Source: Melioribacteraceae bacterium (lineage in GTDB: Bacteria; Bacteroidota; Ignavibacteria; Ignavibacteriales; Melioribacteraceae). From it: a stretch of 64,000 nt of DNA. Shown piece after piece: positions 1-8,243 of this stretch; position 1 is the first letter of the stretch, and every line of letters starts with the position of its first letter. Location of the stretch: the NCBI GenBank assembly GCA_019638015.1, contig JAHBUP010000001.1:682001-746000 (forward strand), written 5' to 3'. A program made the position numbers and the translations under genes. Below the pieces are notes generated by a model. The model made no database searches. It worked only from the letters and a program-made list of their open reading frames with translations, and was not told where the DNA came from.

Positions 1-561
1 ACTTAAAACAGATTCTTGGGAACCGACTCCAAGCGCCCCATAATACTCATTATGCCCTGCATACATTAAGATTAAATCAGGTTTTTGTTCTAATATTTCC
101 GGAATAAAATCACGAATTGTAAATGAATTTGTTGCTGAGAGGGCAGTATTTATTACTTCGATTTTAAGATCTGGATAATTTAACTCAAGCCGCTTACGGA
201 TATATCGCGAGAAGGATCCCATCGGTAAATAAGGATAACCGGCCGCGGAACTTTCACCTACGACAAATACACGAAATGCGTTTGGAGCTTTTTCTTTATC
301 AAATATATCTTTTATAGAAGTTGGATTACTTTTAACTGTATAAAAATATCTATGAGATACATCCCAGTTCATCATATACTTGCCCTCGGCGACTTCCACC
401 CACATCGAAAGATTATAACCATAATTGAACAATCGCAGACCGGACTCAAGTAAAATGAAAAAGAGAAGTGGAATTAAAATTAGTATTAGATAAAAATAGA
501 ATGGCGTTTTTTCTGCTGGGTTTTTATCACTACTCTTAATTAGCTTTTTAGATAAACTCAC
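1..561 (-). CDS. SGNH/GDSL-type hydrolase, 5' part only (runs off left edge)
   Basis: The reading frame enters the window at base 1 and its N-terminus is here: a stop lies six codons upstream of the GTG at 561 and no ATG intervenes. The 187 visible residues start with a charged tail, then one membrane anchor (about residues 20-42, FYFYLILILIPLLFFILL). A GESSAAG block follows, where SGNH esterases carry the GDS nucleophile motif, and a GHNEYYG block matches their block III. This suggests a membrane-anchored SGNH hydrolase with its catalytic domain outside the cytoplasm. The C-terminus with the catalytic DxxH lies outside the window, so substrate and full length cannot be judged. Confidence 0.75.
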   Translation of the reverse strand, partial: MSLSKKLIKSSDKNPAEKTPFYFYLILILIPLLFFILLESGLRLFNYGYNLSMWVEVAEGKYMMNWDVSHRYFYTVKSNPTSIKDIFDKEKAPNAFRVFVVGESSAAGYPYLPMGSFSRYIRKRLELNYPDLKIEVINTALSATNSFTIRDFIPEILEQKPDLILMYAGHNEYYGALGVGSQESVLS

Positions 562-774
562 TTTTAACCTATTGTTTTAAACGGATCAAAAATAGCAAAA
601 AAGAGTAAAGTATTTTTGACTATTTACCTACTTGGAAATGAGTGAAACGGGAAATGGAATATGTGTATGGGGATTCATTTACCCTACTATATTCTCAAAT
701 AAATTATTTATTTTAAGAGCGCTTAAGCAAATAAATACTTCAATAATTCACAGTAAAAAGTGTTCAAACTAGAG

Positions 775-2988
775 ATGTTTTATAAATTCATCATTATATT
801 TTTGTGTCTTTCTCTTCCATTAATTGCCCAGGAAAAGGGGACAATTCGGGGTGTCGTTAAAGATTCAATAAATTCAGAAGTTCTTCCATTTGGCAATGCG
901 TTAATAAAAGAAATTAATGTTGGAGCATCAACTAATAACCGGGGTTATTTTGTTATTCCCTCCGTGCCCGTCGGACAGAACTATACGTTGATGGTTTCTT
1001 ATATCGGTTATAAAACTAAGATTATGAGTGTGAGTGTTTTACCTAATAAAATTACCGAGTTAGAAATTTTATTGGTTCCGTCATCTATTCAACTACAGAC
1101 AATAGAAAAAGTTGAATATTTATCCGCCGAGGAAAATGTACCCGATTTGGGAAAATCAATCATTACAACTAAATCACTAGAAGTAATTCCGAAAGGTGTT
1201 GAAACGGATATGCTTCGCTCCCTAATTTCTCTGCCGGGTGTGCAATCAACCGGCGATGTTTCGGCGAGATATAATGTAAGAGGGGGCGAATCAAATCAAA
1301 ATTTAGTTTTAGTCGATGGAATTCCACTTTATTACCCTTTTCACGCTATAGGATTATTTAGCGTTGTTGATGCCGATATTGTTAACAATGCCGAATTTTT
1401 TAGAGGAGGATTTCCTTCATCTAATGGTAGGGCTATTTCTTCAATTTTAAAAATTAGTACACGAGATGGGAATAAAAATCAATTTGGCGGAAAATTAAGC
1501 GGTAGTTTTCTTTCAGTTAAAGGAATGATTGAGGGACCCATTCCAAGCGGATCATTTTATCTCACCGGTAGAAAAAGTGTATCAAATAAAATATTGAACA
1601 AATTTTTAAATGGTGAACTGCCGGTTGAGTTTTATGATGCGGCATTCAAAGTGAATGTTTCAAATCCCGATTTTTTCTCCGGCGCAAAATTTACTCTGCA
1701 AGGTTTATTCAGCGGAGATGAATTAAAGTACAAAGAAACTAACCGCCCCGACTACCGCTGGTCGAATAATTTAATTGGACTAAAAGTTTTCACTGTTGGG
1801 AGTGTTCCCTTTTTCCTCGATTTCGGAGTTAGTTTTAGCTCATATAAAAATGAAATTATTTCGAAAGAGAGCGGCACTAAGCCAAAGTTGAATGAATTGT
1901 ATGATTTTACAATATCAACCGATTTTTTGTATGTGCTAGATAATAAAGATGAATTTGGGATTGGTGCCGATGTAAAATCGATTAACGCAAAAATGTTTCT
2001 TCTAAACAGATTTGATTTCCGCGCCGATGTTGGTTCGGAAGGATTAAGCTCAAACGCATACATCAATTATAAATTTTTAAGATTCGCAAATTTTGGTGCC
2101 GATATTGGCATCCGCGCTAATTTGAAAAACCTTGCGGCAAAAGGGGATCTAGTTGAACCTAGAATAAATTTAACATATAAATTAGCAGATGGTGTAACTC
2201 TTAAAAGTTCATACGGAATCTTTCAGCAGGAGTTAACCACAATTTATGATGAGAGGGAAGTTCTTTCATTATTTGACCCGGTTGCAATAATTCCTGGCTA
2301 TTTAGAAAAGGCTAAATCAGCGCATTACATATTTGGTATCTCTACATCTCCAACACAGAATATTAATATTGATGTTGAGGGGTACTATAGAAAAATATAT
2401 TCAGCTCCAACTTTAAATGAAAACCGGACAATTGCGAGTGATCCCGATTTAATTCAATCGATTGGTGAATCTTACGGTACAGAGTTTCTTTTTTACGCCA
2501 AGCATAATTTAGTCGAGTTAAATATAGGTTATACATTAAGCTGGGCATTTAAGGAAGCTAACGGAATAAAATATAAACCCAGATATGATTCGAGACATAA
2601 TGTAAATGTATCCCTATCATATTTGCTTCCATTTGATTTTGTGGTAAGCGGAGCTTTCAGTTATCACTCGGGAAATCCATTTACACAGCAGAGCGGGTAT
2701 TTTGATCAATTCAACATGAGTGGATTTTTAGAAAATTATCATCCGTTTGAAACTATAACGCCAATACAGTATTTCAAGGAGAAGAACGCCGGAACGCTCC
2801 CCGATTATCACAGGTTTGATTTAATGATTTCAAAGAAAATAGAATTGGGATTACTTAGAATGCTTCTCGATATAAGCGCGGTTAATATCTATAATAGAAA
2901 AAATATTTATTATTTTGAACAAACCACCGGAAGAAGAGTAAATATGCTTCCTTTTATGCTAACCGGAACATTGAAAATTGAAATATGA
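775..2988 (+). CDS. TonB-dependent outer-membrane receptor with carboxypeptidase-regulatory-like N-terminal domain
   Basis: About 737 residues. A signal peptide (FYKFIIIFLCLSLPLIAQ) is followed by a carboxypeptidase-regulatory-like beta-sandwich (about residues 20-105, GTIRGVVKDS...). A plug domain follows (about 125-235, with YNVRGGESNQNLVLVDGIPL), then an outer-membrane beta-barrel. Such receptors import oligosaccharides, siderophores or peptides using TonB energy. The frame is open from a GTG at 760, but the ATG at 775 puts the signal peptide directly at the N-terminus and is preferred. The gene overlaps the following lipoprotein gene by 4 bp, so the two are probably co-translated. Downstream glycoside hydrolases suggest an oligosaccharide substrate, which is inference. 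Confidence 0.88.
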   Translation: MFYKFIIIFLCLSLPLIAQEKGTIRGVVKDSINSEVLPFGNALIKEINVGASTNNRGYFVIPSVPVGQNYTLMVSYIGYKTKIMSVSVLPNKITELEILLVPSSIQLQTIEKVEYLSAEENVPDLGKSIITTKSLEVIPKGVETDMLRSLISLPGVQSTGDVSARYNVRGGESNQNLVLVDGIPLYYPFHAIGLFSVVDADIVNNAEFFRGGFPSSNGRAISSILKISTRDGNKNQFGGKLSGSFLSVKGMIEGPIPSGSFYLTGRKSVSNKILNKFLNGELPVEFYDAAFKVNVSNPDFFSGAKFTLQGLFSGDELKYKETNRPDYRWSNNLIGLKVFTVGSVPFFLDFGVSFSSYKNEIISKESGTKPKLNELYDFTISTDFLYVLDNKDEFGIGADVKSINAKMFLLNRFDFRADVGSEGLSSNAYINYKFLRFANFGADIGIRANLKNLAAKGDLVEPRINLTYKLADGVTLKSSYGIFQQELTTIYDEREVLSLFDPVAIIPGYLEKAKSAHYIFGISTSPTQNINIDVEGYYRKIYSAPTLNENRTIASDPDLIQSIGESYGTEFLFYAKHNLVELNIGYTLSWAFKEANGIKYKPRYDSRHNVNVSLSYLLPFDFVVSGAFSYHSGNPFTQQSGYFDQFNMSGFLENYHPFETITPIQYFKEKNAGTLPDYHRFDLMISKKIELGLLRMLLDISAVNIYNRKNIYYFEQTTGRRVNMLPFMLTGTLKIEI

Positions 2989-3971
2989 AAAAGAAAATTA
3001 TACTAACATTATTATTAGCTGCGACTCTGCTATCTACTTCCTGTGATGAAAATGTTTCCCCAAAAGGAGAATTGCCCGAAGATTACGTAGTAAATTTAAT
3101 TATTAGAACAGACACTACATTTCAAACCGCGACAGTTACTAGAGTATATGATGTTGATGGATTCGACCCGCTCGAATTAAAAACAGATCCTTCAGTTACC
3201 GGCGCAAAAATATCTTTAAAGTATTCTGATTCTAATATCGAATATTTTTATAGAGATACTGTTGATTATAATAAACTTAATTCACGGTTTGGTACTCCTT
3301 CCAGATATTATTATTTGAAAAACTTACCGATTCATTATGGAAAAGAGATTGAAATGAAAGCCCTTCTTTCCGGGGGTAAATTGATTAAGGCAAAAACTAA
3401 GATCCCGGAAAAATTTGTATTTACAAGTGAAGGCACAACTCCATTTATACCCGGACCATTAGTGGGAAGAGATACTTCCAACATTTCTGTAGCCTGGAAT
3501 AACGCATCAACAGATTTTGTTAAAATGGGAAAAGCCACACTTGTTTATTTCTATAAAGAACAGGATGGTTCTAAAACCCGATATGAAAAGAAAGTACCAA
3601 TGAATAGGTTTATTAATGGGAATGATACCTCTAAAAATTATAGCACAAGCAGTTTCCGCAATGACTTGAAGATTAACCGCACAATTTTGAAAAACATTCT
3701 ATCCGAAATTTCTTCCGGCAATAGTGCAAAGGGAAGATACTCTATCGCCCCGTTGGAAGTAGAAGTTTTTGTGATGGATGAAAATTTAACAAGATATTTT
3801 TCCGCCGGATTGTTATATGATTTCGGATTTACAATTAGAAATCTCCCTGCTCATATCTCAAACATAGATGGAGGATTGGGATTTATGGGATCTTATGCCC
3901 ATTCAAAAATTGCAATAAGATTTGAGGATCAATATCTGTTAAATACTTTTGGATATTTAAGAGAACGATAA
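2985..3971 (+). CDS. DUF4249-like outer-membrane lipoprotein partner of the TonB receptor
   Basis: 328 residues starting with a lipoprotein signal (LLLAATLLSTSC) whose Cys at about position 20 would be acylated. The body is beta-rich with no transmembrane segment. Layout and position directly behind a TonB receptor with a carboxypeptidase-like domain fit the DUF4249 family, usually encoded next to such receptors in Bacteroidota-like bacteria and proposed to act as a surface lid or substrate-binding partner. The ATG overlaps the receptor stop (ATGA). The family assignment rests on context and general sequence character, not on a diagnostic motif. Confidence 0.65.
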   Translation: MKKKIILTLLLAATLLSTSCDENVSPKGELPEDYVVNLIIRTDTTFQTATVTRVYDVDGFDPLELKTDPSVTGAKISLKYSDSNIEYFYRDTVDYNKLNSRFGTPSRYYYLKNLPIHYGKEIEMKALLSGGKLIKAKTKIPEKFVFTSEGTTPFIPGPLVGRDTSNISVAWNNASTDFVKMGKATLVYFYKEQDGSKTRYEKKVPMNRFINGNDTSKNYSTSSFRNDLKINRTILKNILSEISSGNSAKGRYSIAPLEVEVFVMDENLTRYFSAGLLYDFGFTIRNLPAHISNIDGGLGFMGSYAHSKIAIRFEDQYLLNTFGYLRER

Positions 3972-3995
3972 AATTAATTGAGGGAATATTATTTA

Positions 3996-5456
3996 ATGAT
4001 TAAAAGCATCGCAATCATTTTAGTTTTAATTACTGTTACAATTTCAGCTCAGGAATATATTCGGGGAGTTGACTTATCCACTGTCCCGCATATTGAAGAT
4101 CTAGGAGGCAGATATAAATTAAATGGTCAGCTGAAAGAGGTACTTGATATATTTAAGGAGAATGGTGCTAATTATGTGCGATTGCGAATTTGGCATACTC
4201 CCTCAAATAAATATACAGGTTTAGATCAAACTTTATTATTTGCAAAACGAATTAAAGAAAAGGGTTTAAAGTTTCTTCTTAATTTTCATTATTCCGATAC
4301 ATGGGCAGATCCGGGTTCTCAAACAAAACCCAAAATGTGGAATTCTCTTTCTTTCGATCAATTGAAAGACAGCGTTTATGAATATACTAAGAGAGTAATG
4401 AAATTATTGAATGAAAAAAATTCATTGCCTGATATGGTTCAGATAGGAAATGAGATTTCTGGTGGCATGTTGTGGCCTGATGGTAAACTTTATAATGTCC
4501 CCGATTTTGAAGGACAAAAAGTAAAATTTGGTCAATTATTAAAAGAGGGAATTCGTGCAGTTAAAGAAATTGCTGGAACTAATGTGGTTAAAACAATGAT
4601 CCATATTCCAATCCTCAATGGAAATACGGGCAACGTTACATATTTCTATGATATAATTAGAACCCAAAATGTTGAGTACGATGTAATTGGACTTTCATAT
4701 TATCCTTGGTGGCATGGAAATTTAACTCAGTTGAAAAATACTTTAAATACGGTTGCAAGCAGATACAGCAAAGAAATTATTATAGTTGAAACAGCGTATC
4801 CTTGGACAACCGGATATCAAAGTGATAATACAAATAATATTGTTGGTCCCGCAACAATATTACTCCCCGAATATCCTGCAACTCGTGCAGGACAAAAAGA
4901 TTTTATCATAAAACTTTCTGAGATTATTAAGGAGACCAGTAATAAAAAAGGAATTGGATTTTTTTATTGGGAACCGGCGCTAATTTCTCTTCCAGGTAAA
5001 AGGGGTTCTGATTGGGAGAATGTTGCTACTTTTAGTTTTAGCAACCAATTTGGCGAAGCTGAAGCGTTGGAGTCACTCAGCTCATTCGGGGCGCTGAGTA
5101 GTATTACCGAAAATGACAATTATCATTCAATGCCTGACCAATATATTCTTTATCAAAACTATCCTAATTCATTCAATCCGGAGACAACAATTAAATATCA
5201 AATAGCGGAAGTTAGTAATGTGAGTTTGAAAGTTTATGACCTACTCGGTAGAGAAGTCGCGGTATTAGTTAATGAGATCCAACAACCCGGAGTTTACAAT
5301 GTTAAATTTAATATGAAGAATGTAGATTCATACTCATCACTCTCTACTTTCACCCGCCATGGGCGGGCAAGCTCTTCACTCTCAACAAGTATTTATTTTT
5401 ATCGTCTTCAGGTAGGAAATTATTCAACAGTTCGTAAAATGGTTTATATAAAATAA
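3996..5456 (+). CDS. Secreted GH53 endo-beta-1,4-galactanase with T9SS sorting domain
   Basis: Glycoside hydrolase family 53, cleaving beta-1,4-galactan side chains of pectin or arabinogalactan. The family signature is clear: RGVDLSTVPHIEDLGG, NYVRLRIWHTP, LLNFHYSDTWADPG, then QIGNEISGGMLWPDG with the acid/base Glu at about residue 153, and IIIVETAYPW with the nucleophile Glu at about 265. A signal peptide precedes it. After the catalytic domain (about 25-345) comes a type IX secretion C-terminal domain (NYPNSFNPETTIKYQI ... YFYRLQ ... KMVYIK). The ATG at 3996 lies about 10 nt after GAGGG and starts the signal peptide; the frame is also open from a TTG at 3978. The sorting domain carries an unusual in-frame insert, listed separately. 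Confidence 0.9.
   Translation: MIKSIAIILVLITVTISAQEYIRGVDLSTVPHIEDLGGRYKLNGQLKEVLDIFKENGANYVRLRIWHTPSNKYTGLDQTLLFAKRIKEKGLKFLLNFHYSDTWADPGSQTKPKMWNSLSFDQLKDSVYEYTKRVMKLLNEKNSLPDMVQIGNEISGGMLWPDGKLYNVPDFEGQKVKFGQLLKEGIRAVKEIAGTNVVKTMIHIPILNGNTGNVTYFYDIIRTQNVEYDVIGLSYYPWWHGNLTQLKNTLNTVASRYSKEIIIVETAYPWTTGYQSDNTNNIVGPATILLPEYPATRAGQKDFIIKLSEIIKETSNKKGIGFFYWEPALISLPGKRGSDWENVATFSFSNQFGEAEALESLSSFGALSSITENDNYHSMPDQYILYQNYPNSFNPETTIKYQIAEVSNVSLKVYDLLGREVAVLVNEIQQPGVYNVKFNMKNVDSYSSLSTFTRHGRASSSLSTSIYFYRLQVGNYSTVRKMVYIK
5323..5386 (+). repeat. GC-rich hairpin repeat inserted in-frame in the T9SS sorting domain
   Basis: Between the conserved parts of the sorting domain lie about 20 extra residues rich in Ser/Thr. 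Their DNA contains CCCGCC-ATG-GGCGGG, a perfect 6-bp GC hairpin in an AT-rich gene. It is flanked by imperfect copies of CACTCTC (ACTCATCACTCTCTAC and CTTCACTCTC). The flank resembles, in reverse complement, the GAGTG-rich repeat at 37778-37812. A similar hairpin (CCCCGC-AAG-GCGGGG) sits in the broken tRNA at 10203. I read it as a small mobile palindromic repeat captured by the gene. Confidence 0.5.
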
Positions 5457-5478
5457 TTCTTAACAAAATTTTAATAGT

Positions 5479-8046
5479 ATGAAAAAATCATATTTGTTAT
5501 TGCTGGCAATATTTATTACATCTTCAATTTATGGGCAAGCGCAAAGCCAAATTGATGTTTATGTCGATAATAAAGGAGTAATGCGCTGGAAAGGATCGAA
5601 TGAGGAAGTTGCGCTCTTCGGAGTAAACTACACAACCCCATTTGCTTACTCATACCGCGCTCATAAAAAGTTAGGAATCTCACATAAAGATGCAATTGAT
5701 CTCGATATTGCACAGATGGTTAGATTAGGTTTTAATGCATTTCGTGTACATGTATGGGATAGAGAAATTTCTGACAGAGAAGGGGATCTCCTTAAAAATG
5801 AGCATCTTGATTTGTTGGATTATTTAATTTCAGAGTTAGCAAAGAGGAACATTAAAACTATAATAACACCAATTGCATGGTGGGGAACAGGTTGGCCCGA
5901 GCCGGATAAAGAAGCTCCCGGCTTTTCTCAGCTATTCCCAAAACTTCAATTAGTTACAAATCATGAAGCAAGAAAATCTCAGCGAAACTACCTAACACAA
6001 TTTATTGAGCATGTAAATCCTTACACAAATAATTCGTATAAAAATGAACCTTCAATAATTGCTCTCGAGATTATTAATGAACCTTTTCATCCCGAAAATA
6101 AAGATGAAGTAACCGGATACGTAAATGAAATGGTTAAGGTACTTAGAGACAACGGCTACACTAAACCAATATTTTACAACATCAGCGAAAATTGGAATGA
6201 TGATCAAGCACAGGCTGTAGTTGATGCCGATATTCAAGGGATTACTTTTCAATGGTATCCAACCGGACTTGTGCACAATAAAACTTTAGCCGGAAATTAT
6301 TTGCTTAATGTTAACAAATATGATATTCCTTCAAAAAATGTTAAGGGATTTGATACAAAAGCAAAAATGATTTATGAGTTTGATGCCGCCGATATTGCCT
6401 CAACTTATATGTATCCGGCAATGGCACGCAGTTACCGTGAAGCGGGGATGCAGTTTGCGACAATGTTTAGTTACGATCCCACACAGATAGCATGGAGCAA
6501 CACAGAATACCCTACTCATTTCGCGAATTTGTTGTATACTCCATCTAAAGCTATTGGACTGATGATTGCAGCCAAAATATTTGAGTTGATACCGAGAGAA
6601 AAATCATTTGGCAATTTTCCGGCTAACAATGGTTTTGGAGATTTTGGGATTAGTCATGATGAAAATTTAAGTGAGTTAAATAACGATCAATATTTAATAT
6701 ATTCAAATAGTACGAATAGCTTACCGAAGAATTTCAAAAATATTAAGCAAATTGCCGGCGTTGGTTCATCAAGTATTGTTAAGTATGAAGGTACAGGAGC
6801 ATATTTCCTAGATAAATTAAATGAGGGAGTCTGGCGTCTCGAAGTAAATCCTGATGTGTTATGGTTGAGAGATCCTTTTGAGCAAACAAGTTTAGATAGG
6901 GAAGTAGCCAGGTTGTTCTGGAATAACCGGAAAATAAATATCTCTCTTCCTGAATTGGGTAATGATTTTACTGCCTATTCTTTATCGGAGAATCTAAGGA
7001 AGATGGAGACCTCTAATAATTCATTTTTAGTTGGACCCGGTATTTATCTTTTAGCAAATAAAAGTATTGAACAAGCACTAATTAATGAATACTTAAAACC
7101 AGTCGATTTTCTTTCTAAATTATATACCCCGACGATAGAACAGAACAAAATATATGCAGTAAATAAAAGCGACGGGTATATGATAAATTCCGAGCCGGTG
7201 AAATTTGAGTTTGAGATCGCAAGTGAAAGCAAAATTAAAAATGCAAATCTGTATGTGAAAAAATCAGGGTGGCGCGGATTTGCTAAATATGCTTTGATAA
7301 ATAAAAGCGGGTTTAAGTATTCGCTGGTTGATTCATTAAAAACATTAGAAGCCGGGTATTGGGAGTATTGTGTTTTAGTTGAAACGGATAGTGGAATCTA
7401 TACTTTGCCAGAAAAAATAAAAAAGTCCCCCGATGATTGGGACTTCGGCTCAGCGCAGTTATGGAATGTAAGAATAATTCCCGGCGGAACCCCGGTTACA
7501 TTATTCAGTGTGAAGAGAGATAAAAAAGATTTCGTGCTTCTTCCTTTCTCGAAAACGATGCGCTATAATTTAAATTATAGTATTGGAAACCAAAGTGAGG
7601 AAGAAATCATTTCGCTAAATATAAAGTATGATGAAAAAAATGAAATCCCGTTCGCGCTTCAACATTCGGTTCATAATTTAATGACGGAGATAGAAAAAAT
7701 TTCTGGGAAGTATTCCAAAATTAATGTGAAAGCAAAAGCACTAAAGCCAGAAGGAGCAAATATTAGATTGGTAATGCTAACTAAAGATGGGAAAAGTTTT
7801 TCACATAACTTAAAGCTCACAAATGATTGGGAGAAAATTGAATTGCCTCTTGAAAAATTTACAAAAGGGAAAGCGCTTATTATGCCCTTTTCGTATCCAA
7901 AATTTTTGCCGAAATACTGGAATGGAATCAATGAAGAAGATGAAAAAGTTGACTTAAAGAATCTAAACTTTATTCAAATCATTTGTGATGATTCGGGCAA
8001 GAAACTGGAAACCGGATTTGAAATTGAATCGATAGTTCTAAATTAG
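5479..8046 (+). CDS. Secreted GH5-like glycoside hydrolase with C-terminal carbohydrate-binding-like region
   Basis: 855 residues with a signal peptide (SYLLLLAIFITSSIYGQAQ). The N-terminal half is a (beta/alpha)8 hydrolase of the cellulase/GH5 type: LFGVNYTTPF, LGFNAFRVHVWDREI, then IIALEIINEPFHP with the NEP acid/base Glu near residue 200, and KMIYEFDAAD with the probable nucleophile Glu near 297. The second half is beta-rich, and the last ~150 residues (KINVKAKALKPEGANIRLVM...) resemble a jelly-roll binding module. No T9SS sorting domain is seen, so it is probably periplasmic or an outer-membrane-associated enzyme. It follows the galactanase by 22 bp and is probably in the same operon. The exact GH family and substrate are uncertain. 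Confidence 0.75.
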   Translation: MKKSYLLLLAIFITSSIYGQAQSQIDVYVDNKGVMRWKGSNEEVALFGVNYTTPFAYSYRAHKKLGISHKDAIDLDIAQMVRLGFNAFRVHVWDREISDREGDLLKNEHLDLLDYLISELAKRNIKTIITPIAWWGTGWPEPDKEAPGFSQLFPKLQLVTNHEARKSQRNYLTQFIEHVNPYTNNSYKNEPSIIALEIINEPFHPENKDEVTGYVNEMVKVLRDNGYTKPIFYNISENWNDDQAQAVVDADIQGITFQWYPTGLVHNKTLAGNYLLNVNKYDIPSKNVKGFDTKAKMIYEFDAADIASTYMYPAMARSYREAGMQFATMFSYDPTQIAWSNTEYPTHFANLLYTPSKAIGLMIAAKIFELIPREKSFGNFPANNGFGDFGISHDENLSELNNDQYLIYSNSTNSLPKNFKNIKQIAGVGSSSIVKYEGTGAYFLDKLNEGVWRLEVNPDVLWLRDPFEQTSLDREVARLFWNNRKINISLPELGNDFTAYSLSENLRKMETSNNSFLVGPGIYLLANKSIEQALINEYLKPVDFLSKLYTPTIEQNKIYAVNKSDGYMINSEPVKFEFEIASESKIKNANLYVKKSGWRGFAKYALINKSGFKYSLVDSLKTLEAGYWEYCVLVETDSGIYTLPEKIKKSPDDWDFGSAQLWNVRIIPGGTPVTLFSVKRDKKDFVLLPFSKTMRYNLNYSIGNQSEEEIISLNIKYDEKNEIPFALQHSVHNLMTEIEKISGKYSKINVKAKALKPEGANIRLVMLTKDGKSFSHNLKLTNDWEKIELPLEKFTKGKALIMPFSYPKFLPKYWNGINEEDEKVDLKNLNFIQIICDDSGKKLETGFEIESIVLN

Positions 8047-8084
8047 TTTATTAAATTTGAACCAGAAAAAACTGGATTAGTAAT

Positions 8085-8243
8085 ATGAGCAAATTATCAA
8101 CAGTAGTGCAGTTATGGTCGTTTCTTATGAAAAATAAAAAATGGTGGCTAATGCCAATTGTTTTTTTCCTAATACTGCTTGGCGGCTTAATTGTACTAAC
8201 AAAAGGTTCGGCATTAGCTCCATTTATATACGCAATATTCTGA
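8085..8243 (+). CDS. DUF5989 small membrane protein
   Basis: A 52-residue ORF from ATG 8085 to TGA 8243. The sequence has the DUF5989 layout: QLWSFLMKNKKWWLMP, one hydrophobic helix, then LTKGSALAPFIYAIF. In other genomes these tiny single-pass proteins often sit beside SxtJ-type membrane proteins in sugar or glycan loci. Here it stands alone 38 nt after the GH5-like gene, and its stop abuts the stop of the convergent amylase gene. Function unknown. Confidence 0.75.
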   Translation: MSKLSTVVQLWSFLMKNKKWWLMPIVFFLILLGGLIVLTKGSALAPFIYAIF

